NCBI GenBank assembly: GCA_019637805.1
Contig: JAHBVB010000001.1
Span: 819,875 to 883,874 of the forward strand
DNA from: Anaerolineales bacterium
Lineage (GTDB): Bacteria; Chloroflexota; Anaerolineae; Anaerolineales; UBA11579
Direction of reading: 5' to 3'
Length of the DNA stretch: 64,000 nt
In this document: positions 53,578 to 62,922 of the stretch, piece after piece
How positions within the stretch are numbered: position 1 is the first letter of the stretch
Layout of the letters: each line of letters begins with the position of its first letter
Made by a program: the position numbers and the translations under genes
Notes under the pieces: model-generated
What the model saw: the letters and a program-made list of their open reading frames with translations, nothing else
The model's database searches: none
Told to the model about the DNA's origin: nothing

Positions 53578-54437
53578 GCCCGCTGACTGCACTCAAGCAG
53601 CCGTTCAAGCAGGCGCGCTGGCAGTGGCGCCGGGCGCAGGCCGCTCGCCGCTGGGGCCGGCAGCTGGCCGAGTCTGTGCCAGCCGTGGTGGGCAACGCTA
53701 TGCCTAAGTCCGGCTCGCACTTACTCATTCAGATCCTTAACGGCCTCACTCAGCTGGGCCCTTTTGTGGACCCGGGCATGCCGCCGCTCAGCCGCTCAGC
53801 GGCCAACCGCAACCTGCCGGAGGCGCAGGTGGTCGCCAACCTGCGCCGGCTGGGGCCGGGCGATATTGCTTACTGCTATTTGCATGCGCGTGCTCCCTAT
53901 ATTGAAGAGCTAACCCGACCGGGCATTGCGGCTTTCTTTGTCTACCGCGACCCGCGCGATGTGATTGTCTCGCAGGTCTTTTACGCCACGCAAATGCACG
54001 CGGGCCATGGCATGCACGAATATTACAACCAGGAACTCTCCAGCGTGGAAGAGCGCATTAATGCAGCCATTCAAGGTGTGCAGATGGACACTGCCCGGCT
54101 TTCATCGATCGCCGCCAAGTACGAACATTATCTTGGTTGGCTGCAACAGCCGGCGGTGTGCAGTTTGCGCTTTGAAGACCTGATCCTGGACCGTCCCGCG
54201 GCGCTGGGTCGTATGCTGGACCACTTGGCCGAACACGGCTTCACTCCGCAGGCGTCACGCCAGCAAGCCATTGATGTCCTGACCGCGGCGGTCAAACCGC
54301 GTGCCTCGGGCACGTTCCGGCGCGGCCAGCCTGGCGAATGGCGCGAGCATTTCACAGAAGCCAACAAACAAAACTTCAAAACGGCCACCGATGACCTATT
54401 GCAGCGTCTGGGGTACGAGCGAGACCGCAAGTGGTAA
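53574..54437 (+). CDS. PAPS-dependent sulfotransferase
   Basis: A 287-residue sulfotransferase. 'AMPKSGSHLLIQILNGL' is the 5'-phosphosulfate loop, 'YRDPRDVIVSQVFYATQ' the 3'-phosphate loop, 'SLRFEDLILD' follows, and 'FRRGQPGEWREHFTEANKQNF' is the C-terminal RKG-like motif. The next gene encodes a clear paralogue sharing the ending 'DLLQRLGYE', so this is a tandem duplication. It overlaps the DUF4910 gene (ATGA). Acceptor group (sugar or amino sugar) unknown. Confidence 0.9.
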   Translation: MSPLTALKQPFKQARWQWRRAQAARRWGRQLAESVPAVVGNAMPKSGSHLLIQILNGLTQLGPFVDPGMPPLSRSAANRNLPEAQVVANLRRLGPGDIAYCYLHARAPYIEELTRPGIAAFFVYRDPRDVIVSQVFYATQMHAGHGMHEYYNQELSSVEERINAAIQGVQMDTARLSSIAAKYEHYLGWLQQPAVCSLRFEDLILDRPAALGRMLDHLAEHGFTPQASRQQAIDVLTAAVKPRASGTFRRGQPGEWREHFTEANKQNFKTATDDLLQRLGYERDRKW

Positions 54438-55291
54438 GCTCCGCTTTCGCCGCCCGCCTGGTGCGGCGCCACTTGCGCCGCTGGTTGGCCCAGGCTCGTT
54501 TTGCGGGCTTGCCCATCGGACAGATGCCCTGGCTTTTCGGCAATTCTTTCCCCAAAAGCGGAACCCACCTGCTGACGCAAATCCTGGCCGGTTTTACTGG
54601 TTTAGGACCGGTAGCCGCGAGCGGCATGCCGCCAGTGCTGACCTTTGAAGGCGCCAGTGGCCTGCCTCGGCCGCTGAACGCTATTCTGGCTGACTTAGAA
54701 CGTTTGCGGCCCGGCGATATTGGCTATGGCCATTTGCATGCTTTGCCGCAGTTGGTATCAAAACTCACTTCACCGGGCGCGGCCGCATACTTTATTTACC
54801 GGGACCCACGCGACGTGGTCGTCTCACACGTCTTTTATGTCACTGATATCAGTAGCCGGCATGTACACCACAAGTACTACATGCATCAGCTCAAAAGCTT
54901 TGATCAACGTCTGAAGGTCAGTATCCTCGGCCGCCCAGAGTTGAAAGTGCCCTTTCCGGATGTCCGCGCTCGCTTTGAACCCTATCTGGGTTGGTTGGAA
55001 CAGCCCGCAGTGCTGAGTCTCCGTTACGAAGACCTTTTGCAGGATACTCTTGGCCAGTTGGGACGTATTTGGGACTACACGCTGCAGCGCGGTTTTCAGA
55101 CCCGCTCCAGTCGGGAGAACGGCGTGCAGATACTTGCCCGGGCCATCCAGCCTGAGAACTCGCCTACGTTCCGCAGCGGTGGTTCAGGCGGCTGGAAGAA
55201 GCACTTTACCCCCGCTCACAAAAAACTCTTCAAAACCGTCACTGGCGACCTATTGCAGCGCCTGGGGTACGAAAAAGACCAGAACTGGTAA
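54431..55291 (+). CDS. PAPS-dependent sulfotransferase (tandem paralogue)
   Basis: A 286-residue paralogue of the preceding sulfotransferase. 'GNSFPKSGTHLLTQIL' is the 5'-phosphosulfate loop, 'YRDPRDVVVSHVFYVT' the 3'-phosphate loop, and 'FRSGGSGGWKKHFTPAHKKLF' the C-terminal motif. It begins at a GTG overlapping the previous stop by seven bases. The last ~40 bases of the two genes are closely similar (CTATTGCAGCG...CTGGGGTACGA...), pointing to recent or conserved duplication. Two enzymes imply two acceptor positions on the polymer. Confidence 0.88.
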   Translation: MVSSAFAARLVRRHLRRWLAQARFAGLPIGQMPWLFGNSFPKSGTHLLTQILAGFTGLGPVAASGMPPVLTFEGASGLPRPLNAILADLERLRPGDIGYGHLHALPQLVSKLTSPGAAAYFIYRDPRDVVVSHVFYVTDISSRHVHHKYYMHQLKSFDQRLKVSILGRPELKVPFPDVRARFEPYLGWLEQPAVLSLRYEDLLQDTLGQLGRIWDYTLQRGFQTRSSRENGVQILARAIQPENSPTFRSGGSGGWKKHFTPAHKKLFKTVTGDLLQRLGYEKDQNW

Positions 55292-55300
55292 GATTCGGCT

Positions 55301-56278
55301 ATGCAGCCCTCTGCAAACGCCAAAAATCCCCGCGTGTCCTTTGTCATCCGGGCGTTTAATGAGCAAAAACATCTCGGCAACCTATTGGCGGCCATCGAGC
55401 AGCAAAGCTTCCGTGATTACGAGATCATCCTGGTCGACTCTGGCTCCACAGACGCTACGTTGGAGATTGCGGCGCGGTACCCTGTGCGCGTCCTGCACAT
55501 CCAGCCGAGCGATTTCACTTTCGGCCGTTCGTTGAACATGGGCCTGGCTGCGGCGCGCGGCGAATTCGCCGTGCTGGCCAGCGCCCATGTAGTGCCGCTC
55601 AGCCGTGAGTGGTTAGCCAATTTGATTGCGCCGTTCGATGATCCGGTGGTGGCGATTGCCTACGGCAAACAACGCGGTGGCGAAGGCACCAAATTCTCCG
55701 AAAGCCAACATTTCATCAAATGGTTTCCTGAAGAGACCGACCTGGACCAGCCCAGCCCATTTTGCAACAACGCCAATTTGGCCTTGCGCCTGTCTGCTTG
55801 GAAAGCGCAGCCATACGATGAGCACTTGACTGGCCTGGAAGATATCGCCTGGTCTTCAGCCCTGCGCGAGCAGGGCTACAAGATCGCCTATGTGGCTGAG
55901 GCCGGTGTGGCTCACCTGCATGACGAGAGCCCGGTGCAGGTCATTAACCGGCACCGCCGTGAGGCGCTGGCCCTGCGCCAGATCCTGCCCAAGAGTCGCT
56001 TCAGTTTGGGCAATATGCTCAGCCTGTTTGTGCGCAGCGTCTTCTCCGATTTAGGGGTCGCCCTGCGCCAGGGCGTGTTGCTGCGCGAGCTGGGCGGCAT
56101 TATCGCTTTTCGTTTTTTGCAGTACTGGGGCACCTATCGCGGGTACCGCGGTCCTCTGACGCCCAGCCCAGCTTTGCAGCAGGTCTTCTATTATCCGCCC
56201 AGTTCTCTGGAGAAAAAATCCAGCAGTGGGGCCAAGGCCGCGGACCGGCGCGGTGAGAACCCGGCGAGCGTGCGCTGA
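55301..56278 (+). CDS. GT2-family glycosyltransferase
   Basis: A 325-residue GT-A enzyme: 'PRVSFVIRAFNEQKHLGNLLAAIEQQSF', 'IILVDSGSTDATLEIA' and 'GRSLNMGLAAARGEFAVLASAHVVPLS'. 'SAH' sits where the common DxD would be, an unusual metal-site variation. The catalytic-base region is 'GLEDIAWSSALREQGY'. A TAAGAT box ends six bases before the ATG. The C-terminal ~30 residues are low-complexity and basic. It ends with a TGATG junction to a cytidylyltransferase. Confidence 0.87.
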   Translation: MQPSANAKNPRVSFVIRAFNEQKHLGNLLAAIEQQSFRDYEIILVDSGSTDATLEIAARYPVRVLHIQPSDFTFGRSLNMGLAAARGEFAVLASAHVVPLSREWLANLIAPFDDPVVAIAYGKQRGGEGTKFSESQHFIKWFPEETDLDQPSPFCNNANLALRLSAWKAQPYDEHLTGLEDIAWSSALREQGYKIAYVAEAGVAHLHDESPVQVINRHRREALALRQILPKSRFSLGNMLSLFVRSVFSDLGVALRQGVLLRELGGIIAFRFLQYWGTYRGYRGPLTPSPALQQVFYYPPSSLEKKSSSGAKAADRRGENPASVR

Positions 56279-56952
56279 TGACGGTTCGCCGCATCGTGGC
56301 TTTGGTACCCATGCGCGAGCATTCGGAACGCGTCCCGGGCAAGAACTATCGCCTGCTGGCTGGGCGACCTCTGTTCCATTACGTCATCGAAGCTTTACTG
56401 GCCTGCCCGCAGATCACCGAAGTGGTGGTCGACACAGATAGCCCCAGCATCCAGCAGGGCCTTGCGCAAGACTTCCCGGTGGTGCGCGTGCTGCCGCGCC
56501 CCGAACACTTGCGCGCCGGCGACATCCCGATGAACACCATCCTGTTGCACGATACAGCACAGGTCCCGGCAGATTTGTATTTGCAAACCCACAGCACCAA
56601 TCCGCTGCTGCAGCCGGCCACTATTCAGGCCGCGATCGAAGCGTTTTTGGCGGATCACAGTAAGGACTCACTCTTCACGGTCACTGCCTTGCAAACCCGC
56701 TTATACGATGGCGCCGGGGCGGCGATCAACCACAACCCGCGAGAACTGCTGCGCACCCAGGATTTGCCGCCGGTGTACGAAGAGAATTCGTGTTTGTATC
56801 TGTTCACGCGTGAGAACCTGGAAAAATACGACCATCGCATTGGCTCCGCGCCGCTGATGTTCCCCATTCCACGTGCGGAAGCCTGGGATATTGATGAAGA
56901 GCTCGACTTTCAAGTGGTTGATTTTCTGATGCGCCAACGCCAGGCAGGTTAG
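56278..56952 (+). CDS. Acylneuraminate-type cytidylyltransferase
   Basis: A 224-residue single-domain cytidylyltransferase of the NeuA/KdsB/PseF style: 'IVALVPMREHSERVPGKNYRLLAG' is the CTP-binding loop, 'VVVDTDSPSI', 'LYLQTHSTNPLLQPATI' (a metal-ligand region) and 'DIDEELDFQVVDFLM' at the end. It activates an acidic keto sugar or a related acid with CTP. The partner genes are a D-2-hydroxyacid dehydrogenase and an SDR, not a NeuB, so the acid made here may differ from the first two modules; or it may share a NeuB product. It starts one base inside the GT2 gene. Confidence 0.86.
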   Translation: MTVRRIVALVPMREHSERVPGKNYRLLAGRPLFHYVIEALLACPQITEVVVDTDSPSIQQGLAQDFPVVRVLPRPEHLRAGDIPMNTILLHDTAQVPADLYLQTHSTNPLLQPATIQAAIEAFLADHSKDSLFTVTALQTRLYDGAGAAINHNPRELLRTQDLPPVYEENSCLYLFTRENLEKYDHRIGSAPLMFPIPRAEAWDIDEELDFQVVDFLMRQRQAG

Positions 56953-57933
56953 ATGTCCAAGACGGTCTTGCTTTCCGCCCCTTACATGCTGCCTACCGTG
57001 GAGCGTTTTCGCCCGGCCTTTGCCCGCTACGGCATTGAATTGATCGCCCCGGTGGTGGAGGAGCGCATGGAAGCTGAGCAGATCTTGCACTACGCTGGCC
57101 AGTTCGATGGCGCCATCTGCGGCGACGACCGTTTTACGGCAGAGGTGCTGGCCGCCTGCGCGCCGCGCCTCAAGGTGATCTCCAAGTGGGGCACGGGCAT
57201 CGATTCGATCGACCAAGCCGCCGCCGCGCAGCTGGGCATTGCCGTGCGCAACACGCCCGGCGCTTTCACAGAGCCGGTGGCCGATTCGGTGCTGAGCTAT
57301 ATCCTCGCCTTTGCGCGCCAGTCACCCTGGATGGACCGGGCGATGAAAGCCGGCCAGTGGGAGAAGCTGCCCGGCCGCTCGCTGTCTGAGTGCACCCTGG
57401 GAGTGATCGGTGTAGGCCGCATTGGCAAGGCAGTACTGGGCCGCGCCCAGGGCTTCGGCATGCGCCTGTTGGGCCATGACATCCTTGAGATGCCTGCCGA
57501 TTTCCTGCAGAGCGTGCCGGTGCAAATGACCAGCCTGGATCATCTGCTGGCCGAAGCCGACTTTATCAGCCTGAATTGCGACCTCAATCCGAGCAGCCAG
57601 CACATCATCAATGCCGCCACACTGGCTCAGGTCAAGCCCGGGGCGTTGTTGGTAAACACCGCTCGCGGCCCCCTGGTGGACGAGAAGGCCCTGGTGGCAG
57701 CCCTGCAAGCCGGGCGGCTGGCCGGCGCCGGCTTGGACGTCTTTGAGCATGAGCCATTGCCCCAAGACAGCCCGCTGCTGGCCATGGACAACGTGCTGTT
57801 GGCCGCCCACAATTCCAATGCCAGCCCGCGCGCCTGGGAACACGTGCATTGGAACACCATCCGCAACCTATTGGACGGCTTGGGACTGGCGGCGGACAGC
57901 CTGCGGCCCGAGGATTACCCCCCGCTGGCCTGA
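56953..57933 (+). CDS. D-isomer-specific 2-hydroxyacid dehydrogenase
   Basis: A 326-residue NAD-dependent dehydrogenase of the phosphoglycerate/hydroxypyruvate group. NAD motif 'TLGVIGVGRIGKAVLGRAQGFGMRLLGHD', the substrate-arginine region 'LVNTARGPLVDEKALVAALQ', 'GAGLDVFEHEPLPQDSPLLAMDNVLLAAHNS' with the catalytic E/H. The usual catalytic arginine of 'NTARG' is present. It would interconvert a 2-keto acid and a D-2-hydroxy acid. Next to a cytidylyltransferase it suggests a keto or hydroxy acid precursor rather than serine biosynthesis. It follows the preceding gene directly. Confidence 0.88.
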   Translation: MSKTVLLSAPYMLPTVERFRPAFARYGIELIAPVVEERMEAEQILHYAGQFDGAICGDDRFTAEVLAACAPRLKVISKWGTGIDSIDQAAAAQLGIAVRNTPGAFTEPVADSVLSYILAFARQSPWMDRAMKAGQWEKLPGRSLSECTLGVIGVGRIGKAVLGRAQGFGMRLLGHDILEMPADFLQSVPVQMTSLDHLLAEADFISLNCDLNPSSQHIINAATLAQVKPGALLVNTARGPLVDEKALVAALQAGRLAGAGLDVFEHEPLPQDSPLLAMDNVLLAAHNSNASPRAWEHVHWNTIRNLLDGLGLAADSLRPEDYPPLA

Positions 57934-57953
57934 GCAGGCCGCGGCGGCATGGA

Positions 57954-57959
57954 TACAAT
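57954..57959 (+). promoter_or_regulatory. Possible -10 box (TACAAT), leaderless pattern
   Basis: TACAAT ends seven bases before ATG 57967, matching the -10-to-start spacing at 5921 and 43151. It would favour ATG 57967 over ATG 57949 for the SDR gene. One mismatch to consensus, no -35. Confidence 0.35.
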
Positions 57960-57966
57960 ACCCAAG

Positions 57967-58728
57967 ATGGACAAGCGCCGAACTGTATTGGTTACGGGGG
58001 CCGCCGGTGGGGTGGGCCGTGCCGCGGCCGAGCTGTTTGCCCAGCAGGGCTGGCAGGTATGGGCGCTGGATATTGAGAACCCGAAATCGGCGCTGCCGGC
58101 CGGGATCGAATTCCTCCACAGCGATGCAGCTGACCCGGCCCAGATCGATGCCGTAGCCGGGGAACTTGCTGCCCAGCTCCCCGACGGTCTGGACGCTCTG
58201 GTCAACAATGCGGCCGTGCAGATCACCAAGCCTATCAACGAAACTACTCCTGAGGAATGGGACTGGATCCACGCGGTCAATCTGCGCGCGCCGTTTTTGT
58301 ACGTCAAAGCCTTTTATGCCGCTTTGCTGCAGGCGCGCGGCGCGGTGGTCAACGTGTCTTCTGTGCATGCTCAGGCCACCTCAGCCGAGATTGGCGCCTA
58401 TGCCAGTACCAAAGGCGGCCTGCTGGCACTGACCCGGGCGATGGCGATTGAATTCGCCCCGCACGGCGTGCGCGCCAACGCCGTGCTGCCCGGCGCCACG
58501 GACACACCCATGCTGACCGCCGGCCTGGGCCGCGGCCATGTCGCTGGCGGCAGCCTTGACCAACGCAAGGCCGACCTGGCCGGTAAGATCTTGTTGCAGC
58601 GCCTGGCCGCCCCGGCAGAGATCGCTGAGGTCATCTATTTCCTGGCTGATGCTGCGCGTTCCAGCTACATCACCGGCCAATCCATCGTCGCCGACGGCGG
58701 CGCGCTGGCCCGTCTCAGCACCGAATGA
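57967..58728 (+). CDS. Classical short-chain dehydrogenase/reductase
   Basis: A 253-residue SDR starting MDKRRTVLVTGAAGGVGRAAAELF (TGxxxGxG). 'ALVNNAAVQITKPI' gives the NNAG motif, 'VVNVSSVHAQATSAEIGAYASTKGGLLAL' the serine and YxxxK catalytic residues, and 'SYITGQSIVADGG' the C-terminus. An upstream in-frame ATG (57949) is less likely given the TACAAT box between the two. With the hydroxyacid dehydrogenase and cytidylyltransferase it looks like one small pathway for an acidic sugar. Its stop overlaps the next start (ATGA). Confidence 0.86.
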   Translation: MDKRRTVLVTGAAGGVGRAAAELFAQQGWQVWALDIENPKSALPAGIEFLHSDAADPAQIDAVAGELAAQLPDGLDALVNNAAVQITKPINETTPEEWDWIHAVNLRAPFLYVKAFYAALLQARGAVVNVSSVHAQATSAEIGAYASTKGGLLALTRAMAIEFAPHGVRANAVLPGATDTPMLTAGLGRGHVAGGSLDQRKADLAGKILLQRLAAPAEIAEVIYFLADAARSSYITGQSIVADGGALARLSTE

Positions 58729-59540
58729 GTTCTTCTTTGCGCCACCAAGCCAAACGCCTGGTGCCTGCCCCGCTGTGGGCCGCCGGACGCCAGTCCTGGC
58801 TGGCACTGCGCCACGCCGCTCTGTGGCCGGCGGCTGCCTGGCATCCCTGGCGGCAGGCCAGTCGGCGGCGGTTGGCAGCATACAAGGACGCCTATACCGG
58901 TCAGCGCGCTTTTATTCTGGGCAATGGGCCCAGCCTGGCGCGCACAGATGTAAGCAAACTCAAAAATGAATACACCTTTGGCATGAACCGGGTCTATCTC
59001 GCCTTCCCTGAATGGGGCTTCCCCACCAGCTTTTTTGTGTGCGTGAATGACCTGGTCGTCGAGCAGTCGGCTGGGGATATTCAGGCGCTGCAAATGCCTA
59101 AATTCCTCTCGTGGCGAGCGCGGCGCTTTATCACTCCAGACGAGCACACCAGCTTTTTGCACACCACCTACGAACGCCCCCTCTTTGCTCGGGATGCGGG
59201 TGGGCGCGTATGGGAAGGCGCCACGGTGACTTATGTGGCCTTGCAATTGGCCTTCCACATGGGCTTTGAAGAGGTGATTTTGATCGGTGTGGACCACAGC
59301 TTCAGCGCCAAGGGAACACCCAACACCACCGTGGTTTCCCAGGGCGCCGACGCCGATCATTTCAACAAGGACTATTTTGGGGCCGGCTTTCGCTGGCAGC
59401 TGCCCGACCTGGACATGTCCGAGCGGTCATACGCGATGGCCCGCGCTGCTTACGAAGCCGCCGGTCGCCGGGTGCTGGACGCCACTCTGGGTGGCAAGCT
59501 CACAGTCTTCCCCAAGGTTGACTATAATTCTTTGTTCTGA
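58725..59540 (+). CDS. DUF115/MptE-like or GT42-like protein (candidate nonulosonate transferase)
   Basis: A 271-residue protein. After a basic 55-residue lead it reads 'YTGQRAFILGNGPSLARTDVSKLKNEYTFGMNRVYLAF', a pattern shared by DUF115 (MptE-like) proteins and by Campylobacter Cst-type sialyltransferases (GT42). 'VTYVALQLAFHMGFEEVILIGVDHSFSA' carries a late GxD motif of the same fold, with the H after D. Motifs known from GT42 catalysis cannot be confirmed by eye. Since the window has three CMP-sugar synthetases but no other recognisable sialyltransferase, this is my best candidate for a CMP-nonulosonate-dependent transferase. It overlaps the SDR gene by four bases. Confidence 0.6.
   Translation: MSSSLRHQAKRLVPAPLWAAGRQSWLALRHAALWPAAAWHPWRQASRRRLAAYKDAYTGQRAFILGNGPSLARTDVSKLKNEYTFGMNRVYLAFPEWGFPTSFFVCVNDLVVEQSAGDIQALQMPKFLSWRARRFITPDEHTSFLHTTYERPLFARDAGGRVWEGATVTYVALQLAFHMGFEEVILIGVDHSFSAKGTPNTTVVSQGADADHFNKDYFGAGFRWQLPDLDMSERSYAMARAAYEAAGRRVLDATLGGKLTVFPKVDYNSLF
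59523..59528 (+). promoter_or_regulatory. -10 promoter box (TATAAT)
   Basis: A consensus TATAAT inside the last codons of the upstream gene, 20 bases before ATG 59549. Transcription would begin close to 59535, giving a leader of about 14 bases with no ribosome site. No matching -35 is visible (TTGACT overlaps the box and is too close). Confidence 0.45.
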
Positions 59541-59548
59541 CCCTTCGT

Positions 59549-61075
59549 ATGAGACAAACCAAACGCAAAAACCCCGCCTGGCAAGCGCGCTTTTCTGCGC
59601 GCTGGGCTGAAATCCTCTTGATCGTCCTGATGGTGCTGGGCTTTGGCCTGCGCCTGGTGGATCTGACCGACCCTCCCCTCGACTTTCACCCCACCCGCCA
59701 ACTGCGCGGGGCGGTAGTGGCGCGCAGTATTTACTATCAGCTCTCGCCTTCGCCGGATGCGTTCATCCAGCAACAGGCGATTAACATGCGCAACAGCGTT
59801 GCCGACCTGGAACCGCCGATCCTGGAGAGCCTGGCGGCCGGCGGATACCTTCTGGTAGGCGGTGAGCAGCTATGGGTTGCCCGTGTTCTGTCCTCATTGT
59901 TTTGGGTGCTGGCCGCTGTACCGCTGTTTGCCTTGGCGCGGCGTTTCGTACACTCTGCCGCGGCGCTGTTGGCTGTGGCCTATTACCTGTTTTTGCCTTT
60001 TGGAGTAGTAGCCAGCCGTTCCTTCCAGCCCGACCCGCTGATGGCCGCCTTGCTGGTGGCCGCGATGTATGCGGCTTATCGTTGGTCGGCTGAACGCCAA
60101 GGGAAATGGGCCTGGTGGGCCGCTGCAGCCACGGGTCTGGCCATCCTGGTCAAAGCCTTCGCCGCCTATTTTGCCCTTGGCGTCATGGCCGCGGCCGTGC
60201 TGGCTGCCATGCCGCTGCGCCAAGCCCTGCGGGATAAGCAAGTGTGGACCATGCTGGCCGTGTGTGTGCTGCCGGCGGCTTTGTACTACTTAACCAAAGG
60301 GGAAGCGACCTCCAGCGGCTACGTCCAAAACTGGATCGTGGCCCTGCTGCCGCTGGCCCTGGAACCGGGCTTCTATGTGCGCTGGGTGCTCTTCCTGGCC
60401 CGGTTGTTGGGCGTGGCCGCCCTGGGCGCCGCGCTGAGCGGTGTGCTGGCGGCTGGCGGCCGCGCCCGCTGGCTGCTGCTGGGCGCCTGGGCTGGTTACG
60501 CGCTTTATGGCATTACCCTGCCGCACCAAACCACCACACACGACTATTACCATTTGTTCGTGGTGCCGCTGGCGGCCCTTTCGCTGGCCGGGCTGCTGGA
60601 TCTGCTGGTGCGCCAGGTGGCCACACAGCCTGGCGGGTGGCGGGCCGCTTTTGCCGGCCTGATGTTGGCGGCGACCTTTTTCGGCGCTTGGATCGCCCGC
60701 TCAGATATGCTAGGGGTGAGTTACCACCACGAACCGCCCTATTGGGAGCGGGTGGGTGCGGCTGTCCCTAGAGACGGGCGCACGATTGGCCTGGTATCCG
60801 CCTATGGCAACCTGCTCAGTTACTACGGCTGGCGCACAGTGAGCTTATGGCCCACCACCCCGGAGTTGAACCTGGCTGGCCTGCGCGGCAATCAGCCCGC
60901 AGAATTCGAAGCCTTCTTCCTCGACCGCACTGAGGGCATGAGTTACTTTCTGGTCACCGCTTTTAACCAGCTACGCGAACAGCCTGAACTGGCCGAATAC
61001 TTGCAGACGCATTACCCGGTGTTTAGCCAGGGGGATGGCTACATTATTTATGACCTTCGCCTCGCGGCCGAGTAA
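59549..61075 (+). CDS. GT39 (ArnT/PMT-like) membrane glycosyltransferase
   Basis: A 508-residue membrane protein with an N-terminal basic segment, then 11-12 helices. The early outer loop '[28 protein letters not shown]' with its acidic D-x-P and 'FHPTRQ' matches the GT-C donor/metal loop, followed by '[26 protein letters not shown]' and '[10 protein letters not shown]'-like '[18 protein letters not shown]'. It would use a polyprenyl-phosphate sugar to glycosylate a lipid or protein acceptor on the outer face. The GT-C layout differs from the larger pairs at 11035/18531. Two bases before the GT2-sulfotransferase fusion. Confidence 0.84.
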   Translation: MRQTKRKNPAWQARFSARWAEILLIVLMVLGFGLRLVDLTDPPLDFHPTRQLRGAVVARSIYYQLSPSPDAFIQQQAINMRNSVADLEPPILESLAAGGYLLVGGEQLWVARVLSSLFWVLAAVPLFALARRFVHSAAALLAVAYYLFLPFGVVASRSFQPDPLMAALLVAAMYAAYRWSAERQGKWAWWAAAATGLAILVKAFAAYFALGVMAAAVLAAMPLRQALRDKQVWTMLAVCVLPAALYYLTKGEATSSGYVQNWIVALLPLALEPGFYVRWVLFLARLLGVAALGAALSGVLAAGGRARWLLLGAWAGYALYGITLPHQTTTHDYYHLFVVPLAALSLAGLLDLLVRQVATQPGGWRAAFAGLMLAATFFGAWIARSDMLGVSYHHEPPYWERVGAAVPRDGRTIGLVSAYGNLLSYYGWRTVSLWPTTPELNLAGLRGNQPAEFEAFFLDRTEGMSYFLVTAFNQLREQPELAEYLQTHYPVFSQGDGYIIYDLRLAAE

Positions 61076-61077
61076 CT

Positions 61078-62922
61078 ATGCCTAACGACAAACCCCTGGT
61101 TTCCATCATTACTCCGTCCTACAACCAGGCTGCCTACCTGGAGGAGACCATCCTCTCCGTACTGGGGCAGGATTATCCCAACATCGAGTACATGGTGATA
61201 GACGGCGGTTCGGATGACGGCAGCGTGGAGATCATTCGCAAATACGCCGACCGACTGACCTGGTGGGTCAGCGAGCGCGACCGGGGACAGGCCGATGCGA
61301 TCAACAAAGGCCTGGCGCGCGCCAAGGGTGAGATTATTGCTTGGCTCAATTCGGACGATGTCTATCAGCCTGGGGCGATCTCCCGGGCGGTTAAGGCTTT
61401 GCAAGACAACCCCAAAGCCGGCATGGTCTACAGCGACTTGCACTCGATCGACTGGGGTGGGCGTGTTTTCAACACCATTCGTTACCGTGACTACGACTTG
61501 GTGGACCTGCTCTCTTTCCGCATCATCGGCCAGCCAACCGTATTTATGCGCCGCCCCATCCAGTTCAGTGCCGGGCAGCTGGACCTGAGCTATAACTATC
61601 TGCTGGACCACCATTTGTGGCTGCGCATGGCCCGCCTGGCGCCGATGCATTACGTGCCGGAGGTGTGGGCCGCCGCCCGCCACCACCCGGCCGCCAAGAA
61701 CGTCGCCAAGGCCTCGCACTTTGGCACCGAAGCATTTCGCATTTTGGATTGGGCCGGCGGTGAGCCCGTGCTGGCCGAAAAGGTTAAGGCCCACAGGCGC
61801 ACGGTGCGCGCCGGCGCCCACCGCTTGGACGCCCGCTACCTGCTGGATGCGGGCCAGGCCTGGCCCGCCTTTAAGGCCTATTTGCGCAGCTTTGGGCTGC
61901 ACCCGGCCATGGCCTTGGAGCAGTGGGGGCGCATCCTCTACGCGCTGCTCAGCAGCCTGGGCCTGGGCTGGCTGCGCCCGGCACCGTTGACCCCTTCGGC
62001 CAAGCGTCCCATCCTGGTCACCGGCCTGCATCGCTCTGGCACTACCTGGGTGGGGCGCATGCTCAGCCTCAGCGGGCGCGTGGCTTATCTGAGTGAGCCT
62101 TTCAATGTGCTCCACCGCCCTGGCGTGTTCGGCGTGTCTGTAGCCCACTGGTACACCTATATTTGCGAAGACAACGAAGACCTGTATTTATCGACCTTCC
62201 ACCAAACCCTGCGGTTGGATTACAACGTTTGGCAGGAAATCCGCTCATTGCGCTCGCTCAAAGACGGGCTGCGCATGGCGCGCGACCTGGGTATTTTTTT
62301 GCTGGGACGTTTGCGCCGCCAGCGAGTCTTGTTCAAAGATCCCTTCGCCGTATTTTCCGCTTCGTGGTTTGCCCGGCGACTGGATTGCCATGTTGTGATT
62401 GTGCTGCGCCATCCGGCGGCTTTTGTCAGCAGCCTCAAGCGCCTGGGCTGGCCCTTCGACTTCAGTGATTTGCTGGCCCAACCGCTGCTGATGCGCGATT
62501 GGCTGGAGCCCTTCCGAGCCGAAATGGAAGCTTCACTGAAGCATCCCGATGATGTGGTCGGCCAGGGCAGCCTGTTGTGGCGCATGATCTGCACCGTGGC
62601 CCTTGAGCTGCAAAAGGAGCATCCAGAGATTCACATCGTGCGCCATGAAGATCTCTCGCGCCAGCCTATAGAGCTTTTCCAGGATCTGTACAATGAAATG
62701 GAACTGCCTTTTACGGAAGGGGTCGAGGCCGGCATTCTGAGGGCCACAGAGGCTGGCAATCCACAGGAAGTTTCCCTGCGGTCGATCTACTCCACCCGCC
62801 TGGACAGCGCCGCCAACCTGGAAAACTGGAAACAGCGCTTGTCTGCTGAGGAGATCGAGCGTATTCGCCAGCTCACCGCCAGCATCTCCGGTCACTACTA
62901 CAACTCACAGGATTGGGACTGA
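61078..62922 (+). CDS. Fusion of GT2 glycosyltransferase and sulfotransferase
   Basis: A 614-residue two-domain protein. Residues 1-240 are a GT2 glycosyltransferase: '[20 protein letters not shown]', '[16 protein letters not shown]', and the metal site NSDD (91-94) in '[15 protein letters not shown]'. Residues about 305-610 are a sulfotransferase: 5'-phosphosulfate loop GLHRSGTTW (316-324), 3'-phosphate loop '[14 protein letters not shown]' (442-455), and '[19 protein letters not shown]'. One polypeptide would add a sugar and sulfate it or its neighbour. The GT2 half is closely similar to the stand-alone GT2 at 62922. The frame is continuous, with no sign of a joining artefact. Confidence 0.9.
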   Translation: MPNDKPLVSIITPSYNQAAYLEETILSVLGQDYPNIEYMVIDGGSDDGSVEIIRKYADRLTWWVSERDRGQADAINKGLARAKGEIIAWLNSDDVYQPGAISRAVKALQDNPKAGMVYSDLHSIDWGGRVFNTIRYRDYDLVDLLSFRIIGQPTVFMRRPIQFSAGQLDLSYNYLLDHHLWLRMARLAPMHYVPEVWAAARHHPAAKNVAKASHFGTEAFRILDWAGGEPVLAEKVKAHRRTVRAGAHRLDARYLLDAGQAWPAFKAYLRSFGLHPAMALEQWGRILYALLSSLGLGWLRPAPLTPSAKRPILVTGLHRSGTTWVGRMLSLSGRVAYLSEPFNVLHRPGVFGVSVAHWYTYICEDNEDLYLSTFHQTLRLDYNVWQEIRSLRSLKDGLRMARDLGIFLLGRLRRQRVLFKDPFAVFSASWFARRLDCHVVIVLRHPAAFVSSLKRLGWPFDFSDLLAQPLLMRDWLEPFRAEMEASLKHPDDVVGQGSLLWRMICTVALELQKEHPEIHIVRHEDLSRQPIELFQDLYNEMELPFTEGVEAGILRATEAGNPQEVSLRSIYSTRLDSAANLENWKQRLSAEEIERIRQLTASISGHYYNSQDWD

